Below, one piece after another: positions 7,005-14,187 of a stretch of DNA of 15,011 nt. The stretch covers positions 1 through 15,011 of the forward strand of contig JADZFI010000178.1 of NCBI GenBank assembly GCA_020850025.1, given 5' to 3'. Source of the DNA: Saprospiraceae bacterium (GTDB lineage: Bacteria > Bacteroidota > Bacteroidia > Chitinophagales > Saprospiraceae). How positions within the stretch are numbered: the first letter of the stretch is position 1; each line of letters begins with the position of its first letter. The position numbers were made by a program, and so were the translations under genes. The notes beneath the pieces are model-generated. The model had not been told where the DNA came from. It ran no database searches and saw only the letters and a program-made list of their open reading frames with translations.

Positions 7005-7012
7005 TACCTTTA
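7005..7012 (+). promoter_or_regulatory. Possible -7 element for the AhpD-like gene
   Basis: TACCTTTA matches five of the six fixed positions of the Bacteroidota -7 consensus TAnnTTTG. A transcript starting a few bases later would begin near 7018, consistent with ATG 7038 rather than the earlier TTG. No clear -33 element is seen in the repeat that precedes it. Confidence 0.3.
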
Positions 7013-7037
7013 CGCCTTGCAATATAACGAAATTTCC

Positions 7038-7628
7038 ATGCCACTCATCACCCCTCTCCCCTCTGATCATGATCCGGAGGTAGCTGAACTTGCCCGATTT
7101 TTTAATGAAACACTGGGCTTTTGTCCGAACTCTGTATTAACCATGCAGAGAAGGCCGGCCATTGCCAAAGCCTTTATAGGTCTGAACATGGCAGTCATGG
7201 AGAACAAAGGCCGGGTCACCAGTGATCTGAAAAGGCTGATCGGGTATATGGCTTCCTTAACAGCCGGATGCCAGTATTGCCAGGCACACACCATTCGTGC
7301 GGCGGAGCGGTATGGAGCGAAGCAAGGCAAAATGGAACATATCTGGGAATACAAGACCCATCCTGCATACTCCGAGGCGGAAAGAGCTGCCCTTGAATTT
7401 GCGATAGCGGCCTCGGTTGTTCCCAACAGCGTAGATCCATGTATTGAACAAAACCTCAAAAAACACTGGGATGAAGGAGAAATTGTGGAAATACTGGGGG
7501 TTATTGCCCTTTTCGGATATCTGAATCGCTGGAACGACAGCATGGGCACCAGCCTGGAAACCCCAGCTCAGGAAAGCGGACATCAATGGCTGGGCAGCCA
7601 TGGCTGGACCGGAGGGAAACACCTTTGA
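7038..7628 (+). CDS. Carboxymuconolactone decarboxylase / AhpD-like family protein
   Basis: 196-aa all-helical protein of the CMD/AhpD-like superfamily. The redox signature is AGCQYCQAHT (residues 77-85), with Cys78, Cys81 and His84 in the CxxC-xx-H arrangement of AhpD-type hydroperoxidases. The C-terminal half (VIALFGYLNRWNDSMG, 155-170) matches the family. It probably acts as a thiol-dependent peroxidase or disulfide reductase; the substrate is unknown and decarboxylase activity is not implied. The frame is open from a TTG at 7017, but ATG 7038 is preferred because it leaves room for a leader after the possible -7 element and gives the usual N-terminus (MPLITPLP). It is 23 bases upstream of rlmH on the same strand, so the two are probably co-transcribed. 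Confidence 0.88.
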   Translation: MPLITPLPSDHDPEVAELARFFNETLGFCPNSVLTMQRRPAIAKAFIGLNMAVMENKGRVTSDLKRLIGYMASLTAGCQYCQAHTIRAAERYGAKQGKMEHIWEYKTHPAYSEAERAALEFAIAASVVPNSVDPCIEQNLKKHWDEGEIVEILGVIALFGYLNRWNDSMGTSLETPAQESGHQWLGSHGWTGGKHL

Positions 7629-7651
7629 TCACCTTTTTCAACCGTCAGTTT

Positions 7652-8122
7652 ATGAAAGTGGAACTCTGGGCCATCGGCAAAACCAATGAGAAATATCTGG
7701 AAGCGGGAATCAGCCTGTTTGAAAAGCGACTGAAAAACTATCTGCCCTTCAGCCTTGTTATCCTGCCCGATGTAAAAACCAAAACCTCGGATCCGGATCA
7801 GCTAAAGAAAGAGGAAGGTAAGTTTATTTTATCCAAACTTGCCCCTGATGACTGGCTGGTACTACTGGATGAAAGAGGTCAGCAATTCCATTCCATCGGC
7901 TTTTCCAAATGGCTGGAAAAACGCCTGGGCGATTCCAGGAGGAAAATGGTGATCCTGATCGGCGGCGCTTTCGGTTTTTCCCCCGATGTTTACACCCGCG
8001 CCAACGAATCATTGTCGCTTTCAAGCATGACCTTCAGCCATCAAATGGTGCGCTTATTCTGCCTGGAACAGCTGTACCGCGCCATGACGATCCTTAGAAA
8101 TGAACCCTACCACAATGAATAG
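7652..8122 (+). CDS. rlmH: 23S rRNA (pseudouridine(1915)-N3)-methyltransferase RlmH
   Basis: 156-aa SPOUT-class methyltransferase that methylates N3 of pseudouridine 1915 in helix 69 of 23S rRNA on assembled ribosomes, using SAM. Visible: MKVELWAIGKT at the N-terminus, LLDERGQQF (71-79), the SAM-binding knot segment ILIGGAFGFS (101-110), and the C-terminal signature HQMVRLFCLEQLYRAMTI ending EPYHNE (130-156). Length matches the family (about 155-157). The frame is open further upstream to 7586, overlapping the AhpD-like gene, but ATG 7652 gives the canonical N-terminus and is taken as the start. Confidence 0.97.
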   Translation: MKVELWAIGKTNEKYLEAGISLFEKRLKNYLPFSLVILPDVKTKTSDPDQLKKEEGKFILSKLAPDDWLVLLDERGQQFHSIGFSKWLEKRLGDSRRKMVILIGGAFGFSPDVYTRANESLSLSSMTFSHQMVRLFCLEQLYRAMTILRNEPYHNE

Positions 8123-8139
8123 GTTAAGGCGCGAGGTTT

Positions 8140-8226
8140 ACACTAAGGCACAAAGGCACAAAGAGCAGCAAGAATACCAGGCCGAACGCCAACCCGAACA
8201 CTCGAACACTCACCAACTCGAACACT
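8140..8226 (+). repeat. Two period-8 repeat arrays between rlmH and the rhomboid gene
   Basis: First block 8140-8163: ACACTAAG, GCACAAAG, GCACAAAG. Second block 8195-8226: CGAACACT, CGAACACT, CACCAACT, CGAACACT, ending a single base before the rhomboid ATG at 8228. The second block has the same unit type and the same placement relative to a start codon as the end of the array before the DUF1501 gene. The spacer 8164-8194 is A/C/G-rich with no further clear unit. Together the blocks fill most of the rlmH-rhomboid gap. Confidence 0.88.
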
Positions 8227-8227
8227 C

Positions 8228-8863
8228 ATGTATAATCTGGAAATCAACCATATCATCATCGGATTTACCTGCCTGGTATCTTTGATGGCCTTTAATAACC
8301 ACCACTGGACGTATAAGCTGAAGCACTGGCCTTATGAGGAAGTTAAGCGCGGCGAATATTATCGCTGGTTGACCAGTGGCTTTTTGCATGGTGATGTGAT
8401 GCACCTGGCCTTCAATATGATTACGTTGTACTTCTTTGGCCGAATTGTGGAGCAGTGGTTCACGTTGTTTTTCCCCGAAGCCGGAAAAATCATTTACCTG
8501 CTGTTTTACCTTATTGCCATTGTCGCGGCATCATCTGCTACTTTCTTCAGGTACCGTAACTCGCCAAGCTTTGCCAGTATAGGCGCTTCAGGGGCTGTAG
8601 CAGCCGTTTTGTTTGCCTCCATCCTGATGTTGCCAACCAACAAAATCTACCTCTTCTTCATCCCTATTGGCATACCCGGGTTCATATTCGGCATACTGTA
8701 TTTATGGTTCAGTGCATACGAAGCCAAAAAAGGCCGCGACAACATAGACCACGTAGCACACTACTACGGAGCCGTATTCGGTTTTCTTTTCCCCATTGTG
8801 TTTGAGCCAGGTTTGTTCACCTCATTTTTGGCCCAAATTCAGGAATGGATCGCAAGTTTCTAA
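8228..8863 (+). CDS. Rhomboid family intramembrane serine protease
   Basis: 211-aa polytopic membrane protein of the rhomboid family, which cleaves transmembrane substrates within the bilayer. Features: an N-terminal membrane helix (about 7-22), the HGDVMHLAFNM motif (His54, His59, Asn63) of TM2, the catalytic GASG motif with Ser121 (119-122) in TM4, and DHVAHYYGAVFG (174-185), where His178 is the likely catalytic base. The usual H-x-G-G after the base is H-Y-Y-G here, a mild deviation. The serine-histidine dyad is intact, so activity is expected; substrates are unknown. ATG 8228 is one base after an octamer array, and there is no Shine-Dalgarno sequence. It follows rlmH on the same strand but is separated from it by repeats, so operon membership is uncertain. 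Confidence 0.92.
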   Translation: MYNLEINHIIIGFTCLVSLMAFNNHHWTYKLKHWPYEEVKRGEYYRWLTSGFLHGDVMHLAFNMITLYFFGRIVEQWFTLFFPEAGKIIYLLFYLIAIVAASSATFFRYRNSPSFASIGASGAVAAVLFASILMLPTNKIYLFFIPIGIPGFIFGILYLWFSAYEAKKGRDNIDHVAHYYGAVFGFLFPIVFEPGLFTSFLAQIQEWIASF

Positions 8864-8873
8864 AGTCTGACCT

Positions 8874-8895
8874 AATTGTTCGCACCCGGACAATT
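8874..8895 (+). terminator. Hairpin after the rhomboid gene, possible weak terminator
   Basis: AATTGTTCG (8874-8882) pairs with CGGACAATT (8887-8895) through a CACC loop, nine pairs including one G-U. It lies 10 bases after the rhomboid stop but lacks a good T-run, so termination is uncertain. Confidence 0.4.
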
Positions 8896-8932
8896 TCAGA
8901 TAAATCACCTGTCAGGGCGTCTGAATTGCTCG

Positions 8933-8940
8933 TATCTTTG
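8933..8940 (+). promoter_or_regulatory. Bacteroidota-type -7 promoter element for thioredoxin
   Basis: TATCTTTG is a perfect match to TAnnTTTG, about 70 bases before the thioredoxin ATG. The -33 region has only a weak CCTG in place of TTTG, 21 bases upstream. This would give a 5' leader of roughly 60 bases. Confidence 0.6.
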
Positions 8941-9008
8941 CAACCATTACGCCAGTTGAGCGTTACAATATTGATTTCAAACTTGCATTAATTAAATCAC
9001 AAAGTAAT

Positions 9009-9326
9009 ATGGCACAAGAATTCACCGATGCCACCTTCAAGACTGAAGTACTCGGCAGTGAAAAAGTAACGTTAATCGACCTGTGGGCAGAATGGTGTGG
9101 CCCCTGCCGCATGATGACCCCTGTAATTGAGGAGCTTTCAACAGAATATGCCGGCCGTGCAGTAATCGGCAAACTGAATGTTGATGAAAACCCGGAGGTT
9201 CCAACCAACTACAATGTTCGCGGCATTCCTACCTTCCTGATCTTCAAGGGTGGTGAACTCAAGGAAAAAGTAGTGGGCGCTCAGACGAAAAAATTCCTGC
9301 AGGATAAAATAGAGGCATTGCTGTAA
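9009..9326 (+). CDS. trxA: Thioredoxin
   Basis: 105-aa cytosolic thioredoxin, the dithiol carrier that reduces protein disulfides and recycles enzymes such as MsrA and peroxidases. The active site WCGPC is intact (Cys30 and Cys33, in DLWAEWCGPCRMM), the buried Asp region reads LIDLW, and the cis-proline loop is RGIPTF (Pro74). Length is that of classic thioredoxin and there is no signal peptide. It appears to be a single-gene unit: its own -7 element lies at 8933-8940 and a strong hairpin terminator follows at 9377-9412. Confidence 0.96.
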   Translation: MAQEFTDATFKTEVLGSEKVTLIDLWAEWCGPCRMMTPVIEELSTEYAGRAVIGKLNVDENPEVPTNYNVRGIPTFLIFKGGELKEKVVGAQTKKFLQDKIEALL

Positions 9327-9376
9327 TTAAAACAGCTCTATTGCCGATAAATCTCTTCAAATCCATCCTTTTTAGG

Positions 9377-9412
9377 AACGGTGAGGTGGTAATTCCGCCT
9401 CACCGTTTTTTG
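9377..9412 (+). terminator. Rho-independent terminator after thioredoxin
   Basis: AACGGTGAGG (9377-9386) and CCTCACCGTT (9398-9407) form a perfect 10-bp stem around an 11-base loop, followed immediately by a T-rich tail. It lies 50 bases after the thioredoxin stop, the normal arrangement of an intrinsic terminator. Confidence 0.9.
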
Positions 9413-9450
9413 TTTTTTGAAAAGAAAAACCTCACTTGAGCGGACTTTTA

Positions 9451-9458
9451 TAGTTTTG
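9451..9458 (+). promoter_or_regulatory. Bacteroidota-type -7 promoter element for the DUF2723 gene
   Basis: TAGTTTTG matches TAnnTTTG, about 90 bases before the DUF2723 ATG and downstream of the thioredoxin terminator. A TTG at 9436-9438 is too close to be a standard -33 element. The leader that would follow contains the imperfect hairpin at 9474-9504. Confidence 0.5.
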
Positions 9459-9473
9459 CGCGGTCATTGAATC

Positions 9474-9504
9474 CCTGTCGGCCCGACGGAAATAGGCGGG
9501 CAGG
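9474..9504. repeat. Imperfect hairpin in the DUF2723 leader
   Basis: CCTGTCGGCC (9474-9483) and GGCGGGCAGG (9495-9504) pair at 8 of 10 positions. The right arm resembles GGCGGGCAGG repeats common in Bacteroidota intergenic regions, so it may be a decayed dispersed repeat or a leader structure. Confidence 0.5.
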
Positions 9505-9547
9505 AATTACCCAACAGTCCAAATGTGCCGCAAACAAGCAATAAAAC

Positions 9548-12500
9548 ATGAATTTTTCCTTTAAAACGCTCAACAATCTGGCCGGATGGATCACTTTTGG
9601 TATTGCAGCCGTGGTGCTCGGCCTGGCCGCCGAACCCACCGGAAGTCTCTGGGACTGCGGTGAATTCATCTCAGGCGCTTATAAGCTTCAGGTAGTACAC
9701 CCACCCGGCGCGCCAATCTTCCTGCTGGTCGGCAGATTGTTTACCTGGGTAGCCGAAATGGTGTCCGACAATCCCTCCAACATCGCCTACTCGGTTAACC
9801 TGCTTTCCGCATTGTGTACCGCCTTTACAGGGTTGTTTGTTTGCTGGAGCACCAGCATATTGGCGCGGCTGATTCTCGTTTGCCGGGAAGAGGAACCCAC
9901 CGGAGGCAAGGCCGTGGCTGCTGTTGGCGCTGGTATTGTTGCCGGACTTTGCACTGCCTTTACTTCTTCCATTTGGTTCTCTGCCGTAGAAGGTGAGGTG
10001 TACGCCATGTCTACCTTTTTCACGGCTATGACGCTTTGGGCCACCCTCAAATGGTATAACCTGCCCGACAACGCCGAGGCAGATCGCTGGCTGGTATTTG
10101 CTTTCTTCAGCACTGCGTTGTCCATTGGCGTCCACCTGTTGAGCTTGCTGACCTTCCCGGCGCTGGCCATGTTTTATTACTTCAAAAAAGCAAAAAAACC
10201 AACCGTTACCGGCACGCTTGTGGCTGCAGCCATCGGGGTGGTTTTCATTGTGGCCATTCAAAAACTGATCATCGCGGGTATCCCCACGATGTGGGCTTCC
10301 TTCGACAAGTTTTTGGTCAATTCGTTTGGATTGCCCTTTTACTCCGGCATTATTCCGGTGTTGCTGATCTTCGGCGGCGCCATTTGGTACGGCTTGAATT
10401 ACGCGCAAAAAACCGGCAACGGTTTACTTCAGCGAATAGTGGTTGCCCTTGGTGTAGTGGTGTTGGCTTATTTCTCTTACGGGATGGTGATCATCCGTGC
10501 AAATGCCAATACGCCCATCAATATGAACGACCCTTCCGACCCAATGCGTCTGCTCCCCTACCTCAACCGGGAACAGTACGGTGAGCGTCCACTCATCCGG
10601 GGCCCGCACTTCGATGCACAGCCGGTGGGAATTGATTCTGAAGAGCGCTACGGTCGCGTAGGAAACAAATACGCTGTAGTAGATGAAAAAGTAGATTACG
10701 AATACGCAGCCGGCGACAAAACGTTATTCCCTCGCATGAGCGACTACTCCCAGGGTCGCCCGGCACTGTATCGTCGCTGGATAGACAAACCCAAAGGAGA
10801 ACCTACCTTTGGAGACAACATAGAGTTTTTCTGGAAGTATCAACTGGGCTGGATGTACTGGCGATACTTCATGTGGAATTTCTCCGGACGCCAAAACGGC
10901 GAGCAGGGTTACTACGCGTGGGATCCAACATCCGGCAACTGGATCACCGGTATTGATGCCATTGATGCCGGCCGGATTGGCAACCAGGCAGAGCTACCCG
11001 AATTCCAAAAGAACAACCAGGGCAGGAACAAATACTACATGATTCCTTTCCTGCTTGGCTTACTGGGCATGTTCTTCCATTACCGAACAAAACCCAAGGA
11101 TTTTGCCGCCATAATGGCCTTGTTCATCATCACTGGTATCGGTATTATTGTTTACTCCAATCAACCCCCCAACGAACCCCGTGAGCGTGACTACGTACTG
11201 GCCGGCTCCTTCTTCACTTTTTGTATCTGGATCGGTTTGAGCGTTGTGGCGCTTTGGGATATGCTTCAAAAGAGCCTCAAAGGTCTGGCTGCTCCGCTGG
11301 CTACGGTGTTGGCCCTCTCAGCACCCCTGCTTATGGTTACCCAAAACTGGGACGACCATAGCCGTGCACACCACTTTGCCAGCCGTGACTACGCCAGCAA
11401 CTTCCTGAATTCCTGTGCCCCCAACGCCATTATCTTCACCTATGGCGACAACGACACCTACCCCCTCTGGTATTGCCAGGAAGTGGAAGGTATCCGTACG
11501 GATGTGAGGGTGGTCAATCTTTCTCTGATCGCGGTTGACTGGTACATTGCTCAATTAAGGCGCGCCGTGAACAACTCGCCAGCCATTGAAATGAGCATTC
11601 CACAGGAACAGATCAGGGGATACAAACGCGTACAAATTCCATACTTCGCTCCTGGCGGAGAACGGGAGATGGACATCCGTCAGGTACTTAAATTCCTTTC
11701 GGAAGACCACAAGCAGGAGTCAGGCTCCGGACGCGCCTTCGACACCTACCTGCCAACACGGAAAATGTTCATACCGGTCAACAAGCAATGGTTTGTGGAG
11801 AACAAGCTGGTGGATACCTCCAACACCAATATGGTGGACACCCTGCGCATTGACCTGGGTCGCGAAAAGAAATACATCATCAAGGATGAACTGGCTATGC
11901 TGGACATCATTGCCTCCAACATTGGCAAACGCCCTATTTACTGGGCAGTCACTTGTCGGGAAGATAAACTCCTCGGCCTGGAGGATTATCTCCAACTGGA
12001 AGGTTTGAGCCTGCAGGTGGTTCCTAAAAAGGTGAGAAGTTCCATGGATGCCTACGGCATCATTGGGGCTGGCGGCGTTAACACGGATCAGATGTACCAA
12101 AACATCATGGACAAGTGGAAATGGGGCAACTTTGACAAGCAGCGTTCCTATGTGGATCGTTCCTATATGCCCAGTCTCCAAACCATGCGCGTGAGCATCA
12201 TCCGTCTCGCCCGTCAATTAGTGATGGAAAACAAAAATGACAAGGCTATCGCGCTCGTGGATAAGTACTTCGAGGTATTCCCTCAAATGAATTTCCCTTA
12301 CGACCAGTTTACGGCATTTATGGCCGATATTTACATATTGGCAGGTGAAAAGGAAAAGGCAAAAGCCAAAATCAGGGAAATTGCAGTACAAATGGAAGAA
12401 CAACTGCGCTTCTTTGAGTCACTTAATGCCGATTTCCAAAAAGGATACAAGCAGGACAACGACTACGCCATTTCTACGGTTCAAAACCTGATGAAAATGG

Positions 12501-12604
12501 CAGCCAATATGCAAGACCAGGAATTGTTGCAGGAGATGGACACCAAGTTTAAGGCGTACATGCCTTCCAGCAACAAGGGCAACATGCCTGATCTGCAAAA
12601 CTAA
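9548..12604 (+). CDS. DUF2723 (TMEM260-like) multi-pass membrane protein, putative glycosyltransferase
   Basis: 1018-aa integral membrane protein of the DUF2723 family, which includes animal TMEM260, reported to be a protein O-mannosyltransferase with a GT-C-type fold. After a first hydrophobic helix (about 11-28), the loop SLWDCGEFISGAYKLQVVHPPGAP (33-56) carries the acidic pair Asp36/Glu39, expected near the active site by analogy with other GT-C enzymes. About ten or more further hydrophobic segments run to about residue 595, including clear ones near 505-545 and 555-600. The soluble part begins with a conserved-looking TYGDNDTYPLWYCQEVEG stretch (about 632-649). From about 890 the C-terminus is helical and TPR-like (NDKAIALVDKYFEVFP, LAGEKEKAKAKIREIA). 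Protein or glycan mannosylation in the envelope is plausible; the bacterial donor and acceptor are unknown. It is a separate transcription unit after the thioredoxin terminator. Confidence 0.9.
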   Translation: MNFSFKTLNNLAGWITFGIAAVVLGLAAEPTGSLWDCGEFISGAYKLQVVHPPGAPIFLLVGRLFTWVAEMVSDNPSNIAYSVNLLSALCTAFTGLFVCWSTSILARLILVCREEEPTGGKAVAAVGAGIVAGLCTAFTSSIWFSAVEGEVYAMSTFFTAMTLWATLKWYNLPDNAEADRWLVFAFFSTALSIGVHLLSLLTFPALAMFYYFKKAKKPTVTGTLVAAAIGVVFIVAIQKLIIAGIPTMWASFDKFLVNSFGLPFYSGIIPVLLIFGGAIWYGLNYAQKTGNGLLQRIVVALGVVVLAYFSYGMVIIRANANTPINMNDPSDPMRLLPYLNREQYGERPLIRGPHFDAQPVGIDSEERYGRVGNKYAVVDEKVDYEYAAGDKTLFPRMSDYSQGRPALYRRWIDKPKGEPTFGDNIEFFWKYQLGWMYWRYFMWNFSGRQNGEQGYYAWDPTSGNWITGIDAIDAGRIGNQAELPEFQKNNQGRNKYYMIPFLLGLLGMFFHYRTKPKDFAAIMALFIITGIGIIVYSNQPPNEPRERDYVLAGSFFTFCIWIGLSVVALWDMLQKSLKGLAAPLATVLALSAPLLMVTQNWDDHSRAHHFASRDYASNFLNSCAPNAIIFTYGDNDTYPLWYCQEVEGIRTDVRVVNLSLIAVDWYIAQLRRAVNNSPAIEMSIPQEQIRGYKRVQIPYFAPGGEREMDIRQVLKFLSEDHKQESGSGRAFDTYLPTRKMFIPVNKQWFVENKLVDTSNTNMVDTLRIDLGREKKYIIKDELAMLDIIASNIGKRPIYWAVTCREDKLLGLEDYLQLEGLSLQVVPKKVRSSMDAYGIIGAGGVNTDQMYQNIMDKWKWGNFDKQRSYVDRSYMPSLQTMRVSIIRLARQLVMENKNDKAIALVDKYFEVFPQMNFPYDQFTAFMADIYILAGEKEKAKAKIREIAVQMEEQLRFFESLNADFQKGYKQDNDYAISTVQNLMKMAANMQDQELLQEMDTKFKAYMPSSNKGNMPDLQN

Positions 12605-12671
12605 AGTCAGGCTCTCAACCGAACAAATACCTGGCTTCACCGTTTTAAGTCCAAACAAAACAACCAGTAAC

Positions 12672-13115
12672 ATGGCTCATTTTAAAAGAACAGCAACAGC
12701 CGCCTGGCGCGGCGCCGGAGCAGATGGCTCCGGAATACTCAACGGCCCTTCAGGCGTGTTGGATGGCACCCCTTATTCCGCCGCCAAGCGTTTTCAAAAC
12801 GAGGATGGCAAGGCCGGCACCAATCCGGAGGAGCTCATTGCTGCCGCACATGCCGGCTGCTATATCATGGCCCTGAGCTTTCGCCTCTCCAATGCAGGAT
12901 TTCCACCGTCAGAACTTCGCTGCAGTGCTACCATCGATATGGATAACAGCAGCGGTGGCTGGGCTTTCGAGAAAATCACCCTGCACCTCGAAGCTGAAGT
13001 GCCGGGAATCAGCCACGATCAGTTCATAGAACATGCCAAAGCTGCCAAAGATGGCTGCCCGGTGAGCAAGGCGCTCTCAGCAGTTCCTATTGAGTTGGAA
13101 GCCAAACTGGCTTGA
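12672..13115 (+). CDS. osmC: OsmC family peroxiredoxin (organic hydroperoxide reductase)
   Basis: 147-aa OsmC-type peroxidase that reduces organic hydroperoxides through a reactive cysteine pair. The sequence follows the OsmC subgroup rather than Ohr: SGVLDGTPYSAAKRFQNEDG (27-46), TNPEELIAAAHAGCYIMALS (50-69) with peroxidatic Cys63 and the conserved Glu53/Glu54, and AKDGCPVSKAL (125-135) with resolving Cys129. Arg40 fits the conserved active-site arginine. An additional Cys84 is present. It lies 67 bases downstream of the DUF2723 gene with no visible terminator between them, so read-through is possible, but the functions are unrelated. Confidence 0.94.
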   Translation: MAHFKRTATAAWRGAGADGSGILNGPSGVLDGTPYSAAKRFQNEDGKAGTNPEELIAAAHAGCYIMALSFRLSNAGFPPSELRCSATIDMDNSSGGWAFEKITLHLEAEVPGISHDQFIEHAKAAKDGCPVSKALSAVPIELEAKLA

Positions 13116-13139
13116 ACCACGCTTTTTTAGAATATGTTG

Positions 13140-13146
13140 TACTTTG
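13140..13146 (+). promoter_or_regulatory. Possible -7 element before the beta-barrel gene
   Basis: TACTTTG resembles TAnnTTTG but with one spacer base missing. It overlaps the first two bases of the hairpin at 13145-13179, so a transcript from here would begin inside that hairpin. Confidence 0.3.
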
Positions 13147-13179
13147 CGAGCGTTCCTGTTTAACATGGGAACGCTCGCA
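13145..13179 (+). promoter_or_regulatory. Perfect 12-bp stem-loop in the leader of the beta-barrel gene
   Basis: TGCGAGCGTTCC (13145-13156) and GGAACGCTCGCA (13168-13179) form a perfect 12-bp stem with an 11-base loop. No T-run follows, and the ATG is 18 bases downstream, which argues against a plain terminator for osmC. A 5' mRNA-stabilising hairpin or a protein-binding palindrome is more likely. A second small repeat, GCATAA / TTATGC (13180-13200), enfolds the start codon. Confidence 0.6.
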
Positions 13180-13196
13180 GCATAAATAGCCTGATT

Positions 13197-14057
13197 ATGC
13201 TTCAAAAACATACACTCTTTTGTCTTGCGCTTCTATGTTTCAGCGCAGTTACAGCAGCCCAAAGTCCGTGGGCTCACCCAAAAGGTGGTGGTTATGCCCA
13301 ACTGTCCTGGAATTACATTCCAACCTACACCACCCTGTTCGGCGCAGATGACCAGGACATTGTGCTGGAACGAGAAGTGTCAGAGCGAAATCTTCAGTTT
13401 TACGGAGAATACGGTATCGGAAAGCATACAACCCTTATAACCGCCATTCCTCTGGTCATGAACGAACGTGGCGAAGTCAATACATCCGGCTCCGCACAAG
13501 TGGGCAATGGCGCCTCCGGACAACTCACCGGTCTGGGGAACACCACGCTGGGAATTAAACACCAATTTCTGCGTGGACGCCTGGCACTGGCTGGAACTTT
13601 GAAATTGAACTTGCCGGCAGGATCAAAGTACCTGGCAGAAGCCGATTTGAGAACCGGATATGATGCCGTTACCCTGATTCCCTCCGTCAACCTAGGCATG
13701 GGACTTGGCCGCGTTTACTGGTTTGCCTACGGTGGTTATGGCTACAGAAGCAATGATTTCTCTCACTTCGTAACAGGAGGGGCGGAAATTGGCGCCCGCT
13801 TGGGACCTGTCTGGTTAGGCGCTTTCACGGAAACCATATATCCGCTGGAAAATGGCGATAAAACACTGCCTGATGCTGAGGACTTTACCGGTTTGTATAT
13901 TGACAACCAGGGATGGGTATCCATGGGCTTCAAAGCAGCCTGGGCCATCAAACCTTCATTCGGCATCAATGTATCAGGCGCTGGGGCAGCCTGGGCTCAA
14001 AACGTTCCAAAAAGTCCGGGTATAAGCTTCGGCGCCTGGTATCGCTGGGGACAATGA
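13197..14057 (+). CDS. Outer-membrane beta-barrel protein (transporter / phenol-degradation MetA-like family)
   Basis: 286-aa predicted outer-membrane protein. Residues 1-21 form a signal peptide (MLQKHTLFCLALLCFSAVTAA) with likely cleavage before QS. The mature part opens with PWAHPKGGGYAQLSWNYIP and then consists of alternating amphipathic strands rich in Gly, Tyr and Trp (LQFYGEYGIGKHTTLITAIP, LGNTTLGIKHQF, LALAGTLKLNLPAG, VYWFAYGGYGYRS), ending in an aromatic residue two from the end (GAWYRWGQ), as barrels do. The layout resembles the MetA-pathway phenol-degradation/transporter-like barrels; the transported substrate cannot be inferred. It is monocistronic by spacing, with an unusual hairpin leader. 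Confidence 0.75.
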   Translation: MLQKHTLFCLALLCFSAVTAAQSPWAHPKGGGYAQLSWNYIPTYTTLFGADDQDIVLEREVSERNLQFYGEYGIGKHTTLITAIPLVMNERGEVNTSGSAQVGNGASGQLTGLGNTTLGIKHQFLRGRLALAGTLKLNLPAGSKYLAEADLRTGYDAVTLIPSVNLGMGLGRVYWFAYGGYGYRSNDFSHFVTGGAEIGARLGPVWLGAFTETIYPLENGDKTLPDAEDFTGLYIDNQGWVSMGFKAAWAIKPSFGINVSGAGAAWAQNVPKSPGISFGAWYRWGQ

Positions 14058-14187
14058 TTTTAGGATTCGTTCACAAATAGAGGGTTTGAGCGAAAAATTG
14101 CGGACACTCGTCGGTAAATACAGCGTAGAAGCCCCCTGCCGATAAAACATTTGTCCCGTTATTCTGCAACATTCATAAAAAAACAAC

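Noticed and set aside
7017..7037. TTG at 7017 as the start of the AhpD-like protein
   Set aside because: It would put the start almost at the predicted transcription start and adds seven residues; ATG 7038 fits better.
7586..7651. N-terminal extension of RlmH to 7586
   Set aside because: It overlaps the preceding gene and adds 22 residues absent from the family; ATG 7652 gives the canonical N-terminus.
9671..10408. 245-codon open frame on the - strand inside the DUF2723 gene
   Set aside because: It overlaps the conserved membrane region of DUF2723 on the opposite strand; its translation is charged and low-complexity with no family features.
13145..13179. Hairpin as the intrinsic terminator of osmC
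   Set aside because: No T-run follows on the + strand, and the next start codon is only 18 bases away; kept as a leader structure instead.
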